Source of the DNA: Streptococcus oralis
Lineage (GTDB): Bacteria; Bacillota; Bacilli; Lactobacillales; Streptococcaceae
Assembly: GCF_021497885.1 (NCBI RefSeq)
Contig: NZ_CP046523.1
Span: 1,655,501 to 1,719,500 of the forward strand
Direction of reading: 5' to 3'
DNA: 64,000 bases
Part shown: positions 17,712 through 25,868 of the stretch, in pieces
Numbering within the stretch: the stretch's first letter is position 1
How the letters are laid out: the number at the start of each line of letters is the position of its first letter
Program-made: the position numbers and the translations under genes
The notes under the pieces: generated by a model
Database searches by the model: none
The model's input: the letters and a program-made list of their open reading frames with translations, nothing else
Told to the model about the DNA's origin: nothing

Positions 17712-17748
17712 AAAAACGAACATTATTGCGTAAAAAATGCTCGTTTTT
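17712..17748 (-). terminator. Terminator of yhaM containing PurBox-like inverted repeats
   Basis: A hairpin with arms AAAAACGAGCATT and AATGTTCGTTTTT-type sequence, followed by a T run, ends the yhaM transcript on the minus strand. Each arm also resembles a PurBox: plus strand 17712-17724 matches 12 of 13 positions of AWWWCCGAACWWT, and the minus-strand copy at 17736-17748 is one base poorer. A TATAAT for purR sits at 17692-17697, so the right place for an operator is occupied. Either or both roles are possible. Confidence 0.6.
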
Positions 17749-17757
17749 CTTAAATCA

Positions 17758-18699
17758 TTAATCTAAATCTGGTTTATAGAAGGAACGATTGTCCATAGCG
17801 AAGATTTTATTGGTCATCTCTCCTTTATCCACCAAAGCTAGAGCCGTTGACATCATCATCATGCTGGCATCCAGATTATCGATCATATGAATAATCTCTG
17901 CCTCCATAATGCGTGGACGGACTGGGCTTCCATACTCCAGCAAGCCATGATGACTGAGAATGACATGGCGCAGTAGCACCACTTCTTCTCTAGTATCATC
18001 GATACCGAGTTCCATGACTGTCTTGGTAATTTCGCTATCGATGAGGGCGATATGGCCGATGAGATTGCCTCGCACTGTGTACTCCGTCTGATCGGGACCA
18101 CTGAGTTCTAAAACCTTAGCCAAGTCGTGCAGCATAATCCCAGCATAGAGCAGGCTCTTGTTGAGCTGAGGATAGATCTCGCTAATGGCATCTGCCAAGC
18201 GCACCATGGTTGCTGTATGATAGGCCAAACCCGTTTCAAAGGCATGGTGGTTGGTTTTGGCAGCTGGATAGGAGTAGAATTCCTTATCATACTTGGTGTA
18301 GAGACTGCGAACGATACGCTGCCAAACAGGATTTTCAATCTTGAAAATCATTTGCGACATATAGTCACGGATTTCCTTGACATCAACTGGCGACTTGACC
18401 TTGAAATCAGCTGGATCATTGGGTTCCCCAGGCTGAGGTAAACGAAGCGTGATTTGATTAACTTGAGGAGTGTTGTTATAAACTTCTCGACGTCCCTGCA
18501 TGTGGACTACTTTCCCAGCGGTAAAGGCCTCAACGTTATGAGGCTGGGCATCCCAGAGTTTTCCTTCAATCTCGCCACTATCGTCTTGGAAGGTAAAGGC
18601 TAGGTAGTTTTTCCCAGCACGCGTCTGTCTCAGGTCAGCTGACTTAATCAGGTAAAAGCCTTCAAACAGCTCATCTTTTTTCATGTGATTAATCTTCAT
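17758..18699 (-). CDS. yhaM: YhaM/CBF1-type 3'-5' exoribonuclease
   Basis: This 313-residue protein has an N-terminal OB-fold (residues 15-100, KSADLRQTRAGKNYLAFTFQ) and a C-terminal HD domain (about 160-285) with HHAFETGLAYHT and HDLAK as metal ligands. YhaM trims RNA 3' ends, and the pneumococcal homologue (Cbf1) affects small RNA stability. I chose the ATG at 18699 because AGGA lies upstream and it yields the usual 313 residues; the longer frame adds 21 unlikely residues. It overlaps the end of rmuC by 11 bp. Confidence 0.92.
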   Translation of the reverse strand: MKINHMKKDELFEGFYLIKSADLRQTRAGKNYLAFTFQDDSGEIEGKLWDAQPHNVEAFTAGKVVHMQGRREVYNNTPQVNQITLRLPQPGEPNDPADFKVKSPVDVKEIRDYMSQMIFKIENPVWQRIVRSLYTKYDKEFYSYPAAKTNHHAFETGLAYHTATMVRLADAISEIYPQLNKSLLYAGIMLHDLAKVLELSGPDQTEYTVRGNLIGHIALIDSEITKTVMELGIDDTREEVVLLRHVILSHHGLLEYGSPVRPRIMEAEIIHMIDNLDASMMMMSTALALVDKGEMTNKIFAMDNRSFYKPDLD

Positions 18700-19945
18700 A
18701 TTCTTCCTCATCTTCTTGGAAATGGAGTAGATCAAGCGCAGGCTCACCTTCTGATAATTCAATGTGACGGAGCGTCCGCTCGATAGCTGTAGTACGACGG
18801 TTTAATAATTCATCAATATTGCCAGAGGCATGTTGGAGATGCTTTTGTGCCTTGACCAGAATGCCTCCGAACTTGCCAAACTCGGTCTTGACGCTAGCAA
18901 GGGTCTTGCTGATATGGTCAGCACTCTTTTGGATATTGAGAGTTTTGAAGCCAACTGATAGGGAATTAAGCAGGGCTGATAGGGTACTTGGACCAGCAAC
19001 AATAATCTGTTCCTCCCGCCTCAAATCATCAAAGAAGACCGGATTGCGAACAATCTCTGAATAAAGGCCTTCTGTCGGAACAAACAAGACTCCAAAATTG
19101 GTCGTCCGAGGTGGCGCCAGGTACTTACTCTTGATATCCTTGGCAAAGCGCTTAACGCTTGCTAGGAGTGACTTGCGACAACGTTCAATTTCGTTCTTAT
19201 CGCCTGCTTCATAGGCTTCTTCTAAGCGGTAATAATCCGCCAGTGGAAACTTGGAGTCAATCGGTAAGTAGACATATTCTTGATCGCCTTGGCCAGGTAG
19301 CTTGATGGCATACTCTACTCGCTCGCCGGAGTTCTCAACCGTTGCGTATTCTCGTTCGTACTGGGCAGGTGTCATGATGTCTTCAATGATTTGCCCCAGT
19401 TGCAATTCACCCAGAATCCCTCGCGTCTTGGTCCCAGAGAGAACCTTGTTGAGGGCCCCGACATCGCGGGCAACTGTCTGCATCTCTCCAAGACCACGAT
19501 TGACCGACTCCAGTTGCTTGGAAACTGTCTCAAAAGAAGCCTGCAAGCGCGTCTGCAAGGTCTTTTCCAGTTTTTCCTCGACCGTCTGGCGCATTTGCTC
19601 CAAGCGTTGCTCATTTGATTCCTGCAGGGCTTGAAGGCGTTGGTCGGTCTTATCTCTGGTTTGAAGGAGATTCTCGTTCATCTCCTGTCTAACTTGAGTC
19701 AGGCCTTGGTGCAACTCTATTCGCACTTCTTGCAAACGATCGCTGACAGCCACTTCCAAGTCTTTTTGATCCAGCTGGCTGACTTGTCTGGCTTGTTCAA
19801 AGCGATAATCCAGTTGATCTGAAAGATTGTCTGCTTGATCCTCCAAACTCTTGGCTAGGTGCTTATCTTGCTTATCCTGCCTTTGCCAAATCAGAAAGAG
19901 TCCAGCTAGGTTGGCAATTAATAATAGTAGTAATACAGTCTCCAT
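18689..19945 (-). CDS. rmuC: RmuC-family DNA recombination protein
   Basis: This 418-residue protein has an N-terminal membrane segment (residues 3-18), a long Glu/Gln/Arg-rich coiled coil (about 20-165) and the RmuC nuclease-like domain (about 180-370, with PIDSKFPLADYYRLEEA). In E. coli rmuC limits recombination at inverted repeats; its biochemical activity is poorly known. The start at 19945 has a near-perfect AGGAGGT seven bases upstream. It follows thiN directly (1-bp gap) and overlaps yhaM, so it belongs to the rpe-thiN-rmuC-yhaM operon. Confidence 0.92.
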   Translation of the reverse strand: METVLLLLLIANLAGLFLIWQRQDKQDKHLAKSLEDQADNLSDQLDYRFEQARQVSQLDQKDLEVAVSDRLQEVRIELHQGLTQVRQEMNENLLQTRDKTDQRLQALQESNEQRLEQMRQTVEEKLEKTLQTRLQASFETVSKQLESVNRGLGEMQTVARDVGALNKVLSGTKTRGILGELQLGQIIEDIMTPAQYEREYATVENSGERVEYAIKLPGQGDQEYVYLPIDSKFPLADYYRLEEAYEAGDKNEIERCRKSLLASVKRFAKDIKSKYLAPPRTTNFGVLFVPTEGLYSEIVRNPVFFDDLRREEQIIVAGPSTLSALLNSLSVGFKTLNIQKSADHISKTLASVKTEFGKFGGILVKAQKHLQHASGNIDELLNRRTTAIERTLRHIELSEGEPALDLLHFQEDEEEYED

Positions 19946-19946
19946 C

Positions 19947-20609
19947 CTACCTCCTGTCCTTGCTATGCAGCACAACAACATAGCCATCTGGGCAAGTTAC
20001 CGAAACTTCCCTATCTATATATTCGTTAGAAGCATACACTTTTTTAAAGAAAAAATTTTCCTCTGTCAACTCATACTTGGCACCGAGAATGGTCAGCTGG
20101 CTATCCCGAACCGGCATAAAAGCTAGATAGTCATAGTCTGAGCGTGGTTCTAGCTGACTCGTCCCTTCTGGACAATAGGCAATCACATTTTGCCCATCCT
20201 CAATCGCTATCTGGCGCATATAGGGTGCCAACTTGGGATTGCTAGGCAGAAAGACATTAGCCAGCATATGGTCAATACGACCACCAAGAGCACCGAAAAT
20301 AGTCACCTGAGCCTGAGGATTTTGCTCAAAGATGGTCAAGAGAGCCAATTCCAAATCTGTATCATCTTTTTCTGGTCGGGCTTGGACAAAATGCTGGGCA
20401 CGTTCTTGAATTAACTGACGTTCGTCTGCGGTCACAGAATCAAAATCCCCAACTGCTAGAGCAAGAGGAAGGTTTTCTTCCAAGACCCAGAGCGATCCTC
20501 GATCCACACCGACAAAGCTATCAAAATCCGTCCGGTAATGACCGCGATCTCCGCCTGCAAAAACGGCAACTCTAGTCCAGTTGTTTTCTGAGAGTTTGCA
20601 CTCGTTCAT
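19947..20609 (-). CDS. thiN: Thiamine diphosphokinase
   Basis: This protein of about 220 residues makes thiamine diphosphate from thiamine and ATP. It has the conserved GVDRGSLWVLEENLPLALAVGDFDS block and the EKDDTDLELAL motif, with aspartates that bind Mg-ATP. The start is uncertain. The chosen ATG at 20609 has GGGAG six bases upstream, inside the 3' end of rpe (38-bp overlap), and gives an N terminus about ten residues longer than usual. Order rsgA-rpe-thiN-rmuC is a common streptococcal cluster. Confidence 0.9.
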   Translation of the reverse strand: MNECKLSENNWTRVAVFAGGDRGHYRTDFDSFVGVDRGSLWVLEENLPLALAVGDFDSVTADERQLIQERAQHFVQARPEKDDTDLELALLTIFEQNPQAQVTIFGALGGRIDHMLANVFLPSNPKLAPYMRQIAIEDGQNVIAYCPEGTSQLEPRSDYDYLAFMPVRDSQLTILGAKYELTEENFFFKKVYASNEYIDREVSVTCPDGYVVVLHSKDRR

Positions 20610-21228
20610 TGACATCTCCCTTAAAGACATAGGATCCTGCTACAAAAACGGTCGCACCAGCTTCTTTGGCTTGAGCAATAGTCTGGTCATCAATACCGCC
20701 ATCGACTTCAATCTCAAAGCTCAAACCTTTTTCCTGACGAAGGGCAACCAACTCACGAACCTTGTCCATGGTTTCAGGTAGAAATGCTTGCCCACCGAAG
20801 CCAGGGTTAACTGTCATAACCAAGACTTGGTCAACTAGATGAAGGATGTGCTTGATCGCCTCCACAGGTGTCCCAGGATTGATGACAACCGAAGGTTTGA
20901 CACCGAGCGAACGAATCTTTTGGAGAGCGCCATGAATATGATGCGTTGCTTCTACATGGATACTGATGATGTCTGCACCTGCACGCGCAAAATCTTCTAA
21001 GTGGTGTTCAGGATTCGCCACCATCAAGTGGCAGTCAAAGACCATCTTGCTATGAGGCCGAAGAGCTTCAACCACACCTGCACCAAAACTGATTTGTGGT
21101 ACAAAGTCCCCATCCATGATATCGATATGGGCATATTCTGCACCAGTTGCTTCTAGGCGCTTGATTTCACGTTCAAAGTTGGCATAATCTGCTGCCAGAA
21201 TTGACGGAGCAATCTTGTATTGAGACAT
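20572..21228 (-). CDS. rpe: Ribulose-phosphate 3-epimerase
   Basis: This 218-residue TIM-barrel enzyme interconverts ribulose 5-phosphate and xylulose 5-phosphate in the pentose phosphate pathway. It has N-terminal IAPSILAADYANFE, HIDIMDGDFVPQIS with metal ligands, and FEIEVDGGID near the C terminus. The ATG at 21228 is preceded by AAGGAGAAACCT; the longer open frame adds 36 residues of non-homologous sequence and was rejected. It lies 10 bp after rsgA. Confidence 0.95.
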   Translation of the reverse strand: MSQYKIAPSILAADYANFEREIKRLEATGAEYAHIDIMDGDFVPQISFGAGVVEALRPHSKMVFDCHLMVANPEHHLEDFARAGADIISIHVEATHHIHGALQKIRSLGVKPSVVINPGTPVEAIKHILHLVDQVLVMTVNPGFGGQAFLPETMDKVRELVALRQEKGLSFEIEVDGGIDDQTIAQAKEAGATVFVAGSYVFKGDVNERVQTLRKQLD

Positions 21229-21238
21229 AGGTTTCTCC

Positions 21239-22117
21239 TTATTTTGGAATTTTTTTGCTGACTTTTTTATAGGTTTCTCTGCGATTTTCAATTTCGCTGA
21301 GGAATTGCAGGTAGTTGTCAAAACGGAAGGTTGCAATGATACCCTCTTCTACAGCTGGCTTGACCGCACAGGACGGCTCATGGGTATGGGTACAAGTACG
21401 GAACTTACAGTCTCGACTGACACTGGCAATCTCTGGAAAGGCCTGATTGAGGTCTTCAGCCGTTGACACTTCATAATCCAGCGATGAAAATCCTGGCGTG
21501 TCTGCGATTTTACCTCCATTGAGGTTGTAAAAACTAACAGCCCGAGTGGTATGACGACCGCGACCAAGACTGTCTGAGATTTCTCCTGTTTCAAGATTGA
21601 GGTCCGGTGCGATTTTATTGAGGAGGGTTGACTTCCCAACACCTGTCTGCCCCATAAAAACTGTCACTTTGCCTGTCAACAAAGGCAATAGCTCTTCCTT
21701 ACTAGTCACAAAGTCGTAACCAATAGCACGATAGGTTTGTTGGTAAAAACTTAATTCTTCCCTATCTTCTAGCAAATCCATTTTAGAAATATAGACGATG
21801 GGATGGATACCCTTGTGCTCCAAAAGAACCAAGAAGCGATCCAGCAAATTGCTATTAAAATCCGGCTCCTTGACCGACATGATAACCACTGCTTGGTCAA
21901 TATTAACAATAGGCGGACGGACCAGACTATTTTTCCGTTCGTGGATCTTGAGGATATAACCTTCGGAATTTTCCTCAGCAGAAAAATCTACCCAGTCTCC
22001 GACGTAGGGTGTGTGACCTTTTTTACGGAAATTCCCACGCGCACGTGTCTGATAGACTTGACCATCACTCTCTACATAGTAGAATCCTGCTAAGGCTTTA
22101 ATGATTTGTCCCTGCAT
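21239..22117 (-). CDS. rsgA: Ribosome small-subunit-dependent GTPase RsgA
   Basis: This 292-residue circularly permuted GTPase acts in 30S maturation. It has an N-terminal OB-fold and the G motifs in permuted order (SKMDLL as G4, then the P-loop [12 protein letters not shown], then DTPG). A C-terminal zinc site follows, with cysteines in [14 protein letters not shown]. The start at 22117 has AGGGA seven bases upstream and yields the usual 292 residues. It starts 1 bp after the rsmA stop, so rsmA and rsgA, both small-subunit biogenesis factors, are coupled. Confidence 0.95.
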   Translation of the reverse strand: MQGQIIKALAGFYYVESDGQVYQTRARGNFRKKGHTPYVGDWVDFSAEENSEGYILKIHERKNSLVRPPIVNIDQAVVIMSVKEPDFNSNLLDRFLVLLEHKGIHPIVYISKMDLLEDREELSFYQQTYRAIGYDFVTSKEELLPLLTGKVTVFMGQTGVGKSTLLNKIAPDLNLETGEISDSLGRGRHTTRAVSFYNLNGGKIADTPGFSSLDYEVSTAEDLNQAFPEIASVSRDCKFRTCTHTHEPSCAVKPAVEEGIIATFRFDNYLQFLSEIENRRETYKKVSKKIPK

Positions 22118-22118
22118 C

Positions 22119-22991
22119 TTAGAGTCCCTGTCCTTTAAGCGCATCTGCTAGGCTGGCAAACTCTTCTAAGCTGAGAGCTTCCCCACGCACAGATGGAGAT
22201 AAGCCTGCCTGGTCCAAAGCCTTGGTCAGTTTGTCCTTGATTTCTTCGGTCTTCCCAAAGTAGCCTGTCAAATTGTTCCATAAGGTCTTGCGACGATGAG
22301 TGAAGCTAGCCTTGGAAACCTTAAAGAAGAGCTGCTCATCTTCCACTGCTACGGCAGGGTCTGGACGGCGCACCATTTTCAAGATAGCTGAGTCCACGTT
22401 TGGTGCTGGTACAAAGACCGTACGAGGCACGATAAAGGCAACCTTTGCTGTCATGTAATATTGAACAGCAATCGACAAACTACCGTAAGCCTTGGTATTG
22501 GGCTGTGCTGAGATGCGATCCGCCACTTCTTTTTGCATCATGACGACAAACTCACTAAAAGGAATGCCACTCTCGATTAAATGCATGAGAATAGGCGTTG
22601 TGATATAGTAGGGCAAATTGGCAACTACCTTAATCGGCAATTCAGGATTTTTGAAATTCTGGATATTCTGGGCCAAGTCAACTTTGAGAATGTCCTCGTT
22701 GACTACTGTTACATTGTCAAAATCACGCAGGGTATCTGCCAAAATCGGTACCAAACGGTGGTCGATCTCAAATGCCATGACTTGAGCTGCACGCTCAGCC
22801 AAAAATTCTGTCAAGGCACCAATCCCTGGCCCGATTTCGATGACATTAACCTGATCATCAATTTCAGCTGTATCCACGATTTTTTGAAGGATATTGGTAT
22901 CCGTCAGGAAATTTTGCCCGAAGGACTTTTTAAAGGTAAAACCGTGACGCTCCAGCACTGCCTTGGTCACGCTATAATCTGCAATTCTCAT
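22119..22991 (-). CDS. rsmA: 16S rRNA dimethyladenosine transferase
   Basis: This 290-residue SAM-dependent enzyme (KsgA) dimethylates A1518 and A1519 in 16S rRNA helix 45. It shows motif [18 protein letters not shown] and the catalytic [11 protein letters not shown]. Full length. Its start overlaps the stop of the unknown gene at 22988-23323 by 4 bp, suggesting coupled translation. Lack of this methylation causes kasugamycin resistance in other bacteria; the catalytic motifs here are intact. Confidence 0.96.
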   Translation of the reverse strand: MRIADYSVTKAVLERHGFTFKKSFGQNFLTDTNILQKIVDTAEIDDQVNVIEIGPGIGALTEFLAERAAQVMAFEIDHRLVPILADTLRDFDNVTVVNEDILKVDLAQNIQNFKNPELPIKVVANLPYYITTPILMHLIESGIPFSEFVVMMQKEVADRISAQPNTKAYGSLSIAVQYYMTAKVAFIVPRTVFVPAPNVDSAILKMVRRPDPAVAVEDEQLFFKVSKASFTHRRKTLWNNLTGYFGKTEEIKDKLTKALDQAGLSPSVRGEALSLEEFASLADALKGQGL

Positions 22992-23323
22992 TTATTCTCT
23001 TTTCTAATATAATATGCTTCCGGAGTATAATGATAGAGCAAAACAAATAAGGGAGTCTCAGTAATACCTTCCAACATCTCTTTTAAGATCGCGTCTGGAT
23101 GGATAACCTCTCGTGTTTTGGTGAAATAAACACCTTGTTCCCCATTTCGAGTACGGAGTTCCCAAGCGACATTGTTTCCTCGAACAGACGGCAAATATCG
23201 TTCCTTTTCTAGAAAGTCAAAAAATTCTTTCACCGTCATATCTTCAGGAATCTCAAATTCCACCTCATGAGGCAGTACATCATCCCCCATACAAATAGAA
23301 TCTCTATCAACTCGAATTTTCAT
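22988..23323 (-). CDS. Hypothetical 111-residue protein coupled to rsmA
   Basis: I do not recognise a named family. The protein is acidic and soluble, with no membrane segment. The layout, with short beta-like stretches followed by [15 protein letters not shown] and a C-terminal [14 protein letters not shown], is reminiscent of a small beta-grasp fold, but that is only an impression. It has AAGGA about ten bases before the ATG, and its stop overlaps the rsmA start (ATGA-type, 4 bp). It is therefore almost certainly translated and coexpressed with the ribosome-maturation genes rsmA-rsgA. Confidence 0.78.
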   Translation of the reverse strand: MKIRVDRDSICMGDDVLPHEVEFEIPEDMTVKEFFDFLEKERYLPSVRGNNVAWELRTRNGEQGVYFTKTREVIHPDAILKEMLEGITETPLFVLLYHYTPEAYYIRKENK

Positions 23324-23516
23324 TTCGCACTGTCCTTATAAGTTTCTATCTTAACGCTATCAAAATAAATCTAGGTACCTCTATTGTAACACATTCCCCT
23401 TATATTTTCGGGGTATCGGGTCATTGTTATCACTTTTCAGGACTCTCCAAACAGATTTCGATATCTAAATTTCTTTCCACTATTGAAGTAAGCATAAAAT
23501 TTATTTTTCTAATTCT

Positions 23517-24371
23517 TTATAGATTGTCTCTTGAAAATGTCATTTTCTCTAACAAGGTGTAGAGTTTTTTCTGGTCTTCTTCCTTGTACGCAGATGCGTT
23601 AGCCTTTACTTCTCTGCATTTCTCGTCATACAAAAAACCGTCATATCCATCTTCTGTAGATAAAGCTGTATAGACTTTCGCCATTTCTTCAGGATTAATC
23701 GAAAATCTTGACTTAATTTTATACAGATTTTTCATAAAAGCGCTGAGGTGATCATAGCGGCGCATATCAACTTTGACATTGGTCACACGAATCGCCTGAA
23801 CCTTGATACCTTTCCAATGTTTCCGCATATAAAGCGACAGCATCAACAAGGCTAGTTTATTCTGATAATAGGTCTTAGCAGGACTATAATGTTTTTGACC
23901 AGCTAAATTTTCAAAATCAAGCTTCATGAAGGGATAAAGCATCAGCCCTTGAGAAGAAATATTAATAATTCGACCATTCTCAGACTTTTCCAACAAGCCT
24001 CTCAACAAAGTAGAAAGTAAAAAGGGAGCAACCACGTTGGTCGCGAATTGCTTTTCTAATCCCTCTCTAGTCAGGATTGGCTTTTTGACTGACAAATCAA
24101 AATCAGCTGCATTGTTAATCAGAACGTCTAGAACGTCTTCTTTTTGAATATACTGTTCCGCCACTTTTCTGACACTCTTCACATCAGATAGATCAACCAA
24201 GATATAATCTACATGCGGATTTCCTGTTTGTTGACGGATTTTCTCACAGGCTTGCTCAGCAGCTTCTTTTCGCCGGCAAAACAGGGTCACCGACCAGCCC
24301 TTCTCAGCCAACTGTTTAGCAGACTGGTAGCCAATACCACTATTGCCACCTGTAATAATTACTTTTTTCAT
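23517..24371 (-). CDS. Short-chain dehydrogenase/reductase family protein
   Basis: This 284-residue SDR protein has the cofactor motif TGGNSGIG at residues 7-14, the NNA motif (LINNAAD), a catalytic Ser in INISSQG and a YxxxK in the TYYQNKL segment. The Rossmann fold therefore looks intact and NAD(P)H-dependent. The substrate is unknown. Its closest look is to the retinol-dehydrogenase/WWOX-like extended group. It follows rnmV after 11 bp with AAGGA upstream, so it shares the tatD-rnmV transcript. Confidence 0.83.
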   Translation of the reverse strand: MKKVIITGGNSGIGYQSAKQLAEKGWSVTLFCRRKEAAEQACEKIRQQTGNPHVDYILVDLSDVKSVRKVAEQYIQKEDVLDVLINNAADFDLSVKKPILTREGLEKQFATNVVAPFLLSTLLRGLLEKSENGRIINISSQGLMLYPFMKLDFENLAGQKHYSPAKTYYQNKLALLMLSLYMRKHWKGIKVQAIRVTNVKVDMRRYDHLSAFMKNLYKIKSRFSINPEEMAKVYTALSTEDGYDGFLYDEKCREVKANASAYKEEDQKKLYTLLEKMTFSRDNL

Positions 24372-24382
24372 TTCTGATTTCC

Positions 24383-24946
24383 TTAGTTTGAATACTTAGT
24401 CATCACTTTTTCCACTTCTGCCAAGGTTACTCCAAACAACTCCAACCGCTTGAGCAGCTGTTTTCCATTGGAATAGCCGATGCGGAGCTGTTCGCCTAGA
24501 TACTCTCGGCGTCTACGACTGTCTGCTCCCGCTAGGAAACCTAGGCGAATCAAGTCGCTCCGACTGAGGTCAAACTGACTCTCGTTTTCAAATTGCTCTG
24601 TCACCTGAGCCAGCGCTGTTTTTAGGTCTTCATAGCTGGCGTGTTCAATTCCCAGAGAACGTCCCTTGGACTTAGATTTGGGAACAGCCTCATCTCGCTT
24701 GAGGAAGGCATGCTGCACTGTTGGAATGGCCGTCATAATCATGCGACGAATGCGTTCCCCATTAAAATCTGGATCTGTAAAGACAATGACTCCATGCAGT
24801 TCATGCAGGCGACGAATCCGCTCTATATCCTGGTCATTTATTGCGGAACCTCGTGTTTCATAGGTCTCTACATCAAAGTAACGTTTGAGATTGGCCGTAT
24901 CATCGCGACCTTCGACCACAATGACTTGGGAAATTTTTTCTTTCAT
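24383..24946 (-). CDS. rnmV: Ribonuclease M5 (5S rRNA maturation)
   Basis: This 187-residue Toprim-domain nuclease trims 5S rRNA precursors in low-GC Gram-positives. The Toprim signatures are visible: VVEGRDD near the N terminus with the catalytic Glu, and FTDPDFNGERIR with the metal-binding DxD-type residues. The ATG at 24946 overlaps the TGA of tatD by one base (TGATG), and the GTG one codon upstream is an alternative. tatD-rnmV is the usual order in Firmicutes, with rsmA nearby. Confidence 0.93.
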   Translation of the reverse strand: MKEKISQVIVVEGRDDTANLKRYFDVETYETRGSAINDQDIERIRRLHELHGVIVFTDPDFNGERIRRMIMTAIPTVQHAFLKRDEAVPKSKSKGRSLGIEHASYEDLKTALAQVTEQFENESQFDLSRSDLIRLGFLAGADSRRRREYLGEQLRIGYSNGKQLLKRLELFGVTLAEVEKVMTKYSN

Positions 24947-25719
24947 CACTTGCTGTCCAATCCAAAGATACGCTCCGCATTTGCAGTTGTTACTGCGGCT
25001 AACTCCTCAGTCGTCATCCCACGCAAATCCGCGATAAAGTCCACCACATAGCGTGTGTAGGCTGTTTTGTTTTCACGGCCACGTTTAGGAACAGGAGCCA
25101 GGTAGGGGGCATCCGTCTCTACCAAAATTTTATCCAAAGGTAGCTCTTTAGCAGCTTCTTGGATATCCGTCGCTTTCTTAAAGGTCACCACTCCCGAGAA
25201 AGAAATGGTCATGCCAAGCTCGACAAACTTCTCAGCCCACTCCAAAGAGCCTGAAAATGAATGCATAATCCCACCACGAGGACCAACGCCCTCACTCTTG
25301 ATAATCTCATAAGTATCTTCTAGCGCATCACGGGTATGGACCACAAAAGGCAAATTCAAATCCTTAGACAACTGAATCTGACGGCGAAAAACCTGTTCCT
25401 GCACTTCCTTAGATGCTGTCATCCAGTGATAGTCCAGACCAATCTCCCCCAAGGCAACGACCTTAGGATGTTTTAGTTTTTCAAGCAAGTAAGCTTCGAT
25501 CTCATCTGTGTAAGTGCCTGCTTCCGTCGGATGCCAGCCAATAGTTGCGTAGAGTTGCTCATACTCATCTGCCAACTCTAGGGCTCGTTCAATGGTTGGC
25601 TTATCAAAACCAACAATATTCATCTGTGTCACACCCATCTCAGCAGCCAAGGCGATTTCTTCTGCCTCACGTCCTGCAAATTCTTCTACATTTAAATGTG
25701 TGTGCGTATCAAAAATCAT
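24946..25719 (-). CDS. tatD: TatD-family metal-dependent DNase
   Basis: This 257-residue TIM-barrel hydrolase has metal ligands in DTHTHLN at residues 3-9, GEIGLDYHW, HTRDA and the C-terminal VETDAPYLAP. TatD enzymes degrade DNA 3'-5' and have been linked to repair and cell-death DNA breakdown. I chose the ATG at 25719, which is preceded by GAGG nine bases upstream and gives the family N terminus, over one five codons earlier. It is the first gene of the tatD-rnmV-SDR unit and is divergent from kimA. Confidence 0.93.
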   Translation of the reverse strand: MIFDTHTHLNVEEFAGREAEEIALAAEMGVTQMNIVGFDKPTIERALELADEYEQLYATIGWHPTEAGTYTDEIEAYLLEKLKHPKVVALGEIGLDYHWMTASKEVQEQVFRRQIQLSKDLNLPFVVHTRDALEDTYEIIKSEGVGPRGGIMHSFSGSLEWAEKFVELGMTISFSGVVTFKKATDIQEAAKELPLDKILVETDAPYLAPVPKRGRENKTAYTRYVVDFIADLRGMTTEELAAVTTANAERIFGLDSK

Positions 25720-25804
25720 TTCTCTTAACCTCATTCTTCCATCTATTATACCAAAAATAGCATCCCCCGGCTTGTAAAAATATTCTAATACCGATCATTC
25801 TCCC

Positions 25805-25833
25805 TTGACTGCATTTTTTCAAAGCAGTATAAT
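25805..25833 (+). promoter_or_regulatory. kimA promoter
   Basis: TTGACT (25805-25810), a 17-bp spacer and perfect TATAAT (25828-25833) lie 35 bp upstream of the kimA ATG. The resulting leader is only about 30 nt, too short for a c-di-AMP (ydaO) riboswitch. Confidence 0.85.
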
Positions 25834-25868
25834 AACACTTATTGAAATTTTCAGCAAAGGAAAAGAAA

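Noticed and set aside
22581-23012. A 143-residue plus-strand frame over rsmA
   Set aside because: It is fully antisense to conserved rsmA motifs and has no ribosome site.
23397-23414. Short inverted repeat CCCC...GGGG between the SDR gene and the unknown gene before rsmA
   Set aside because: There are only four GC pairs with an AT-rich loop and no T tract; not a credible terminator.
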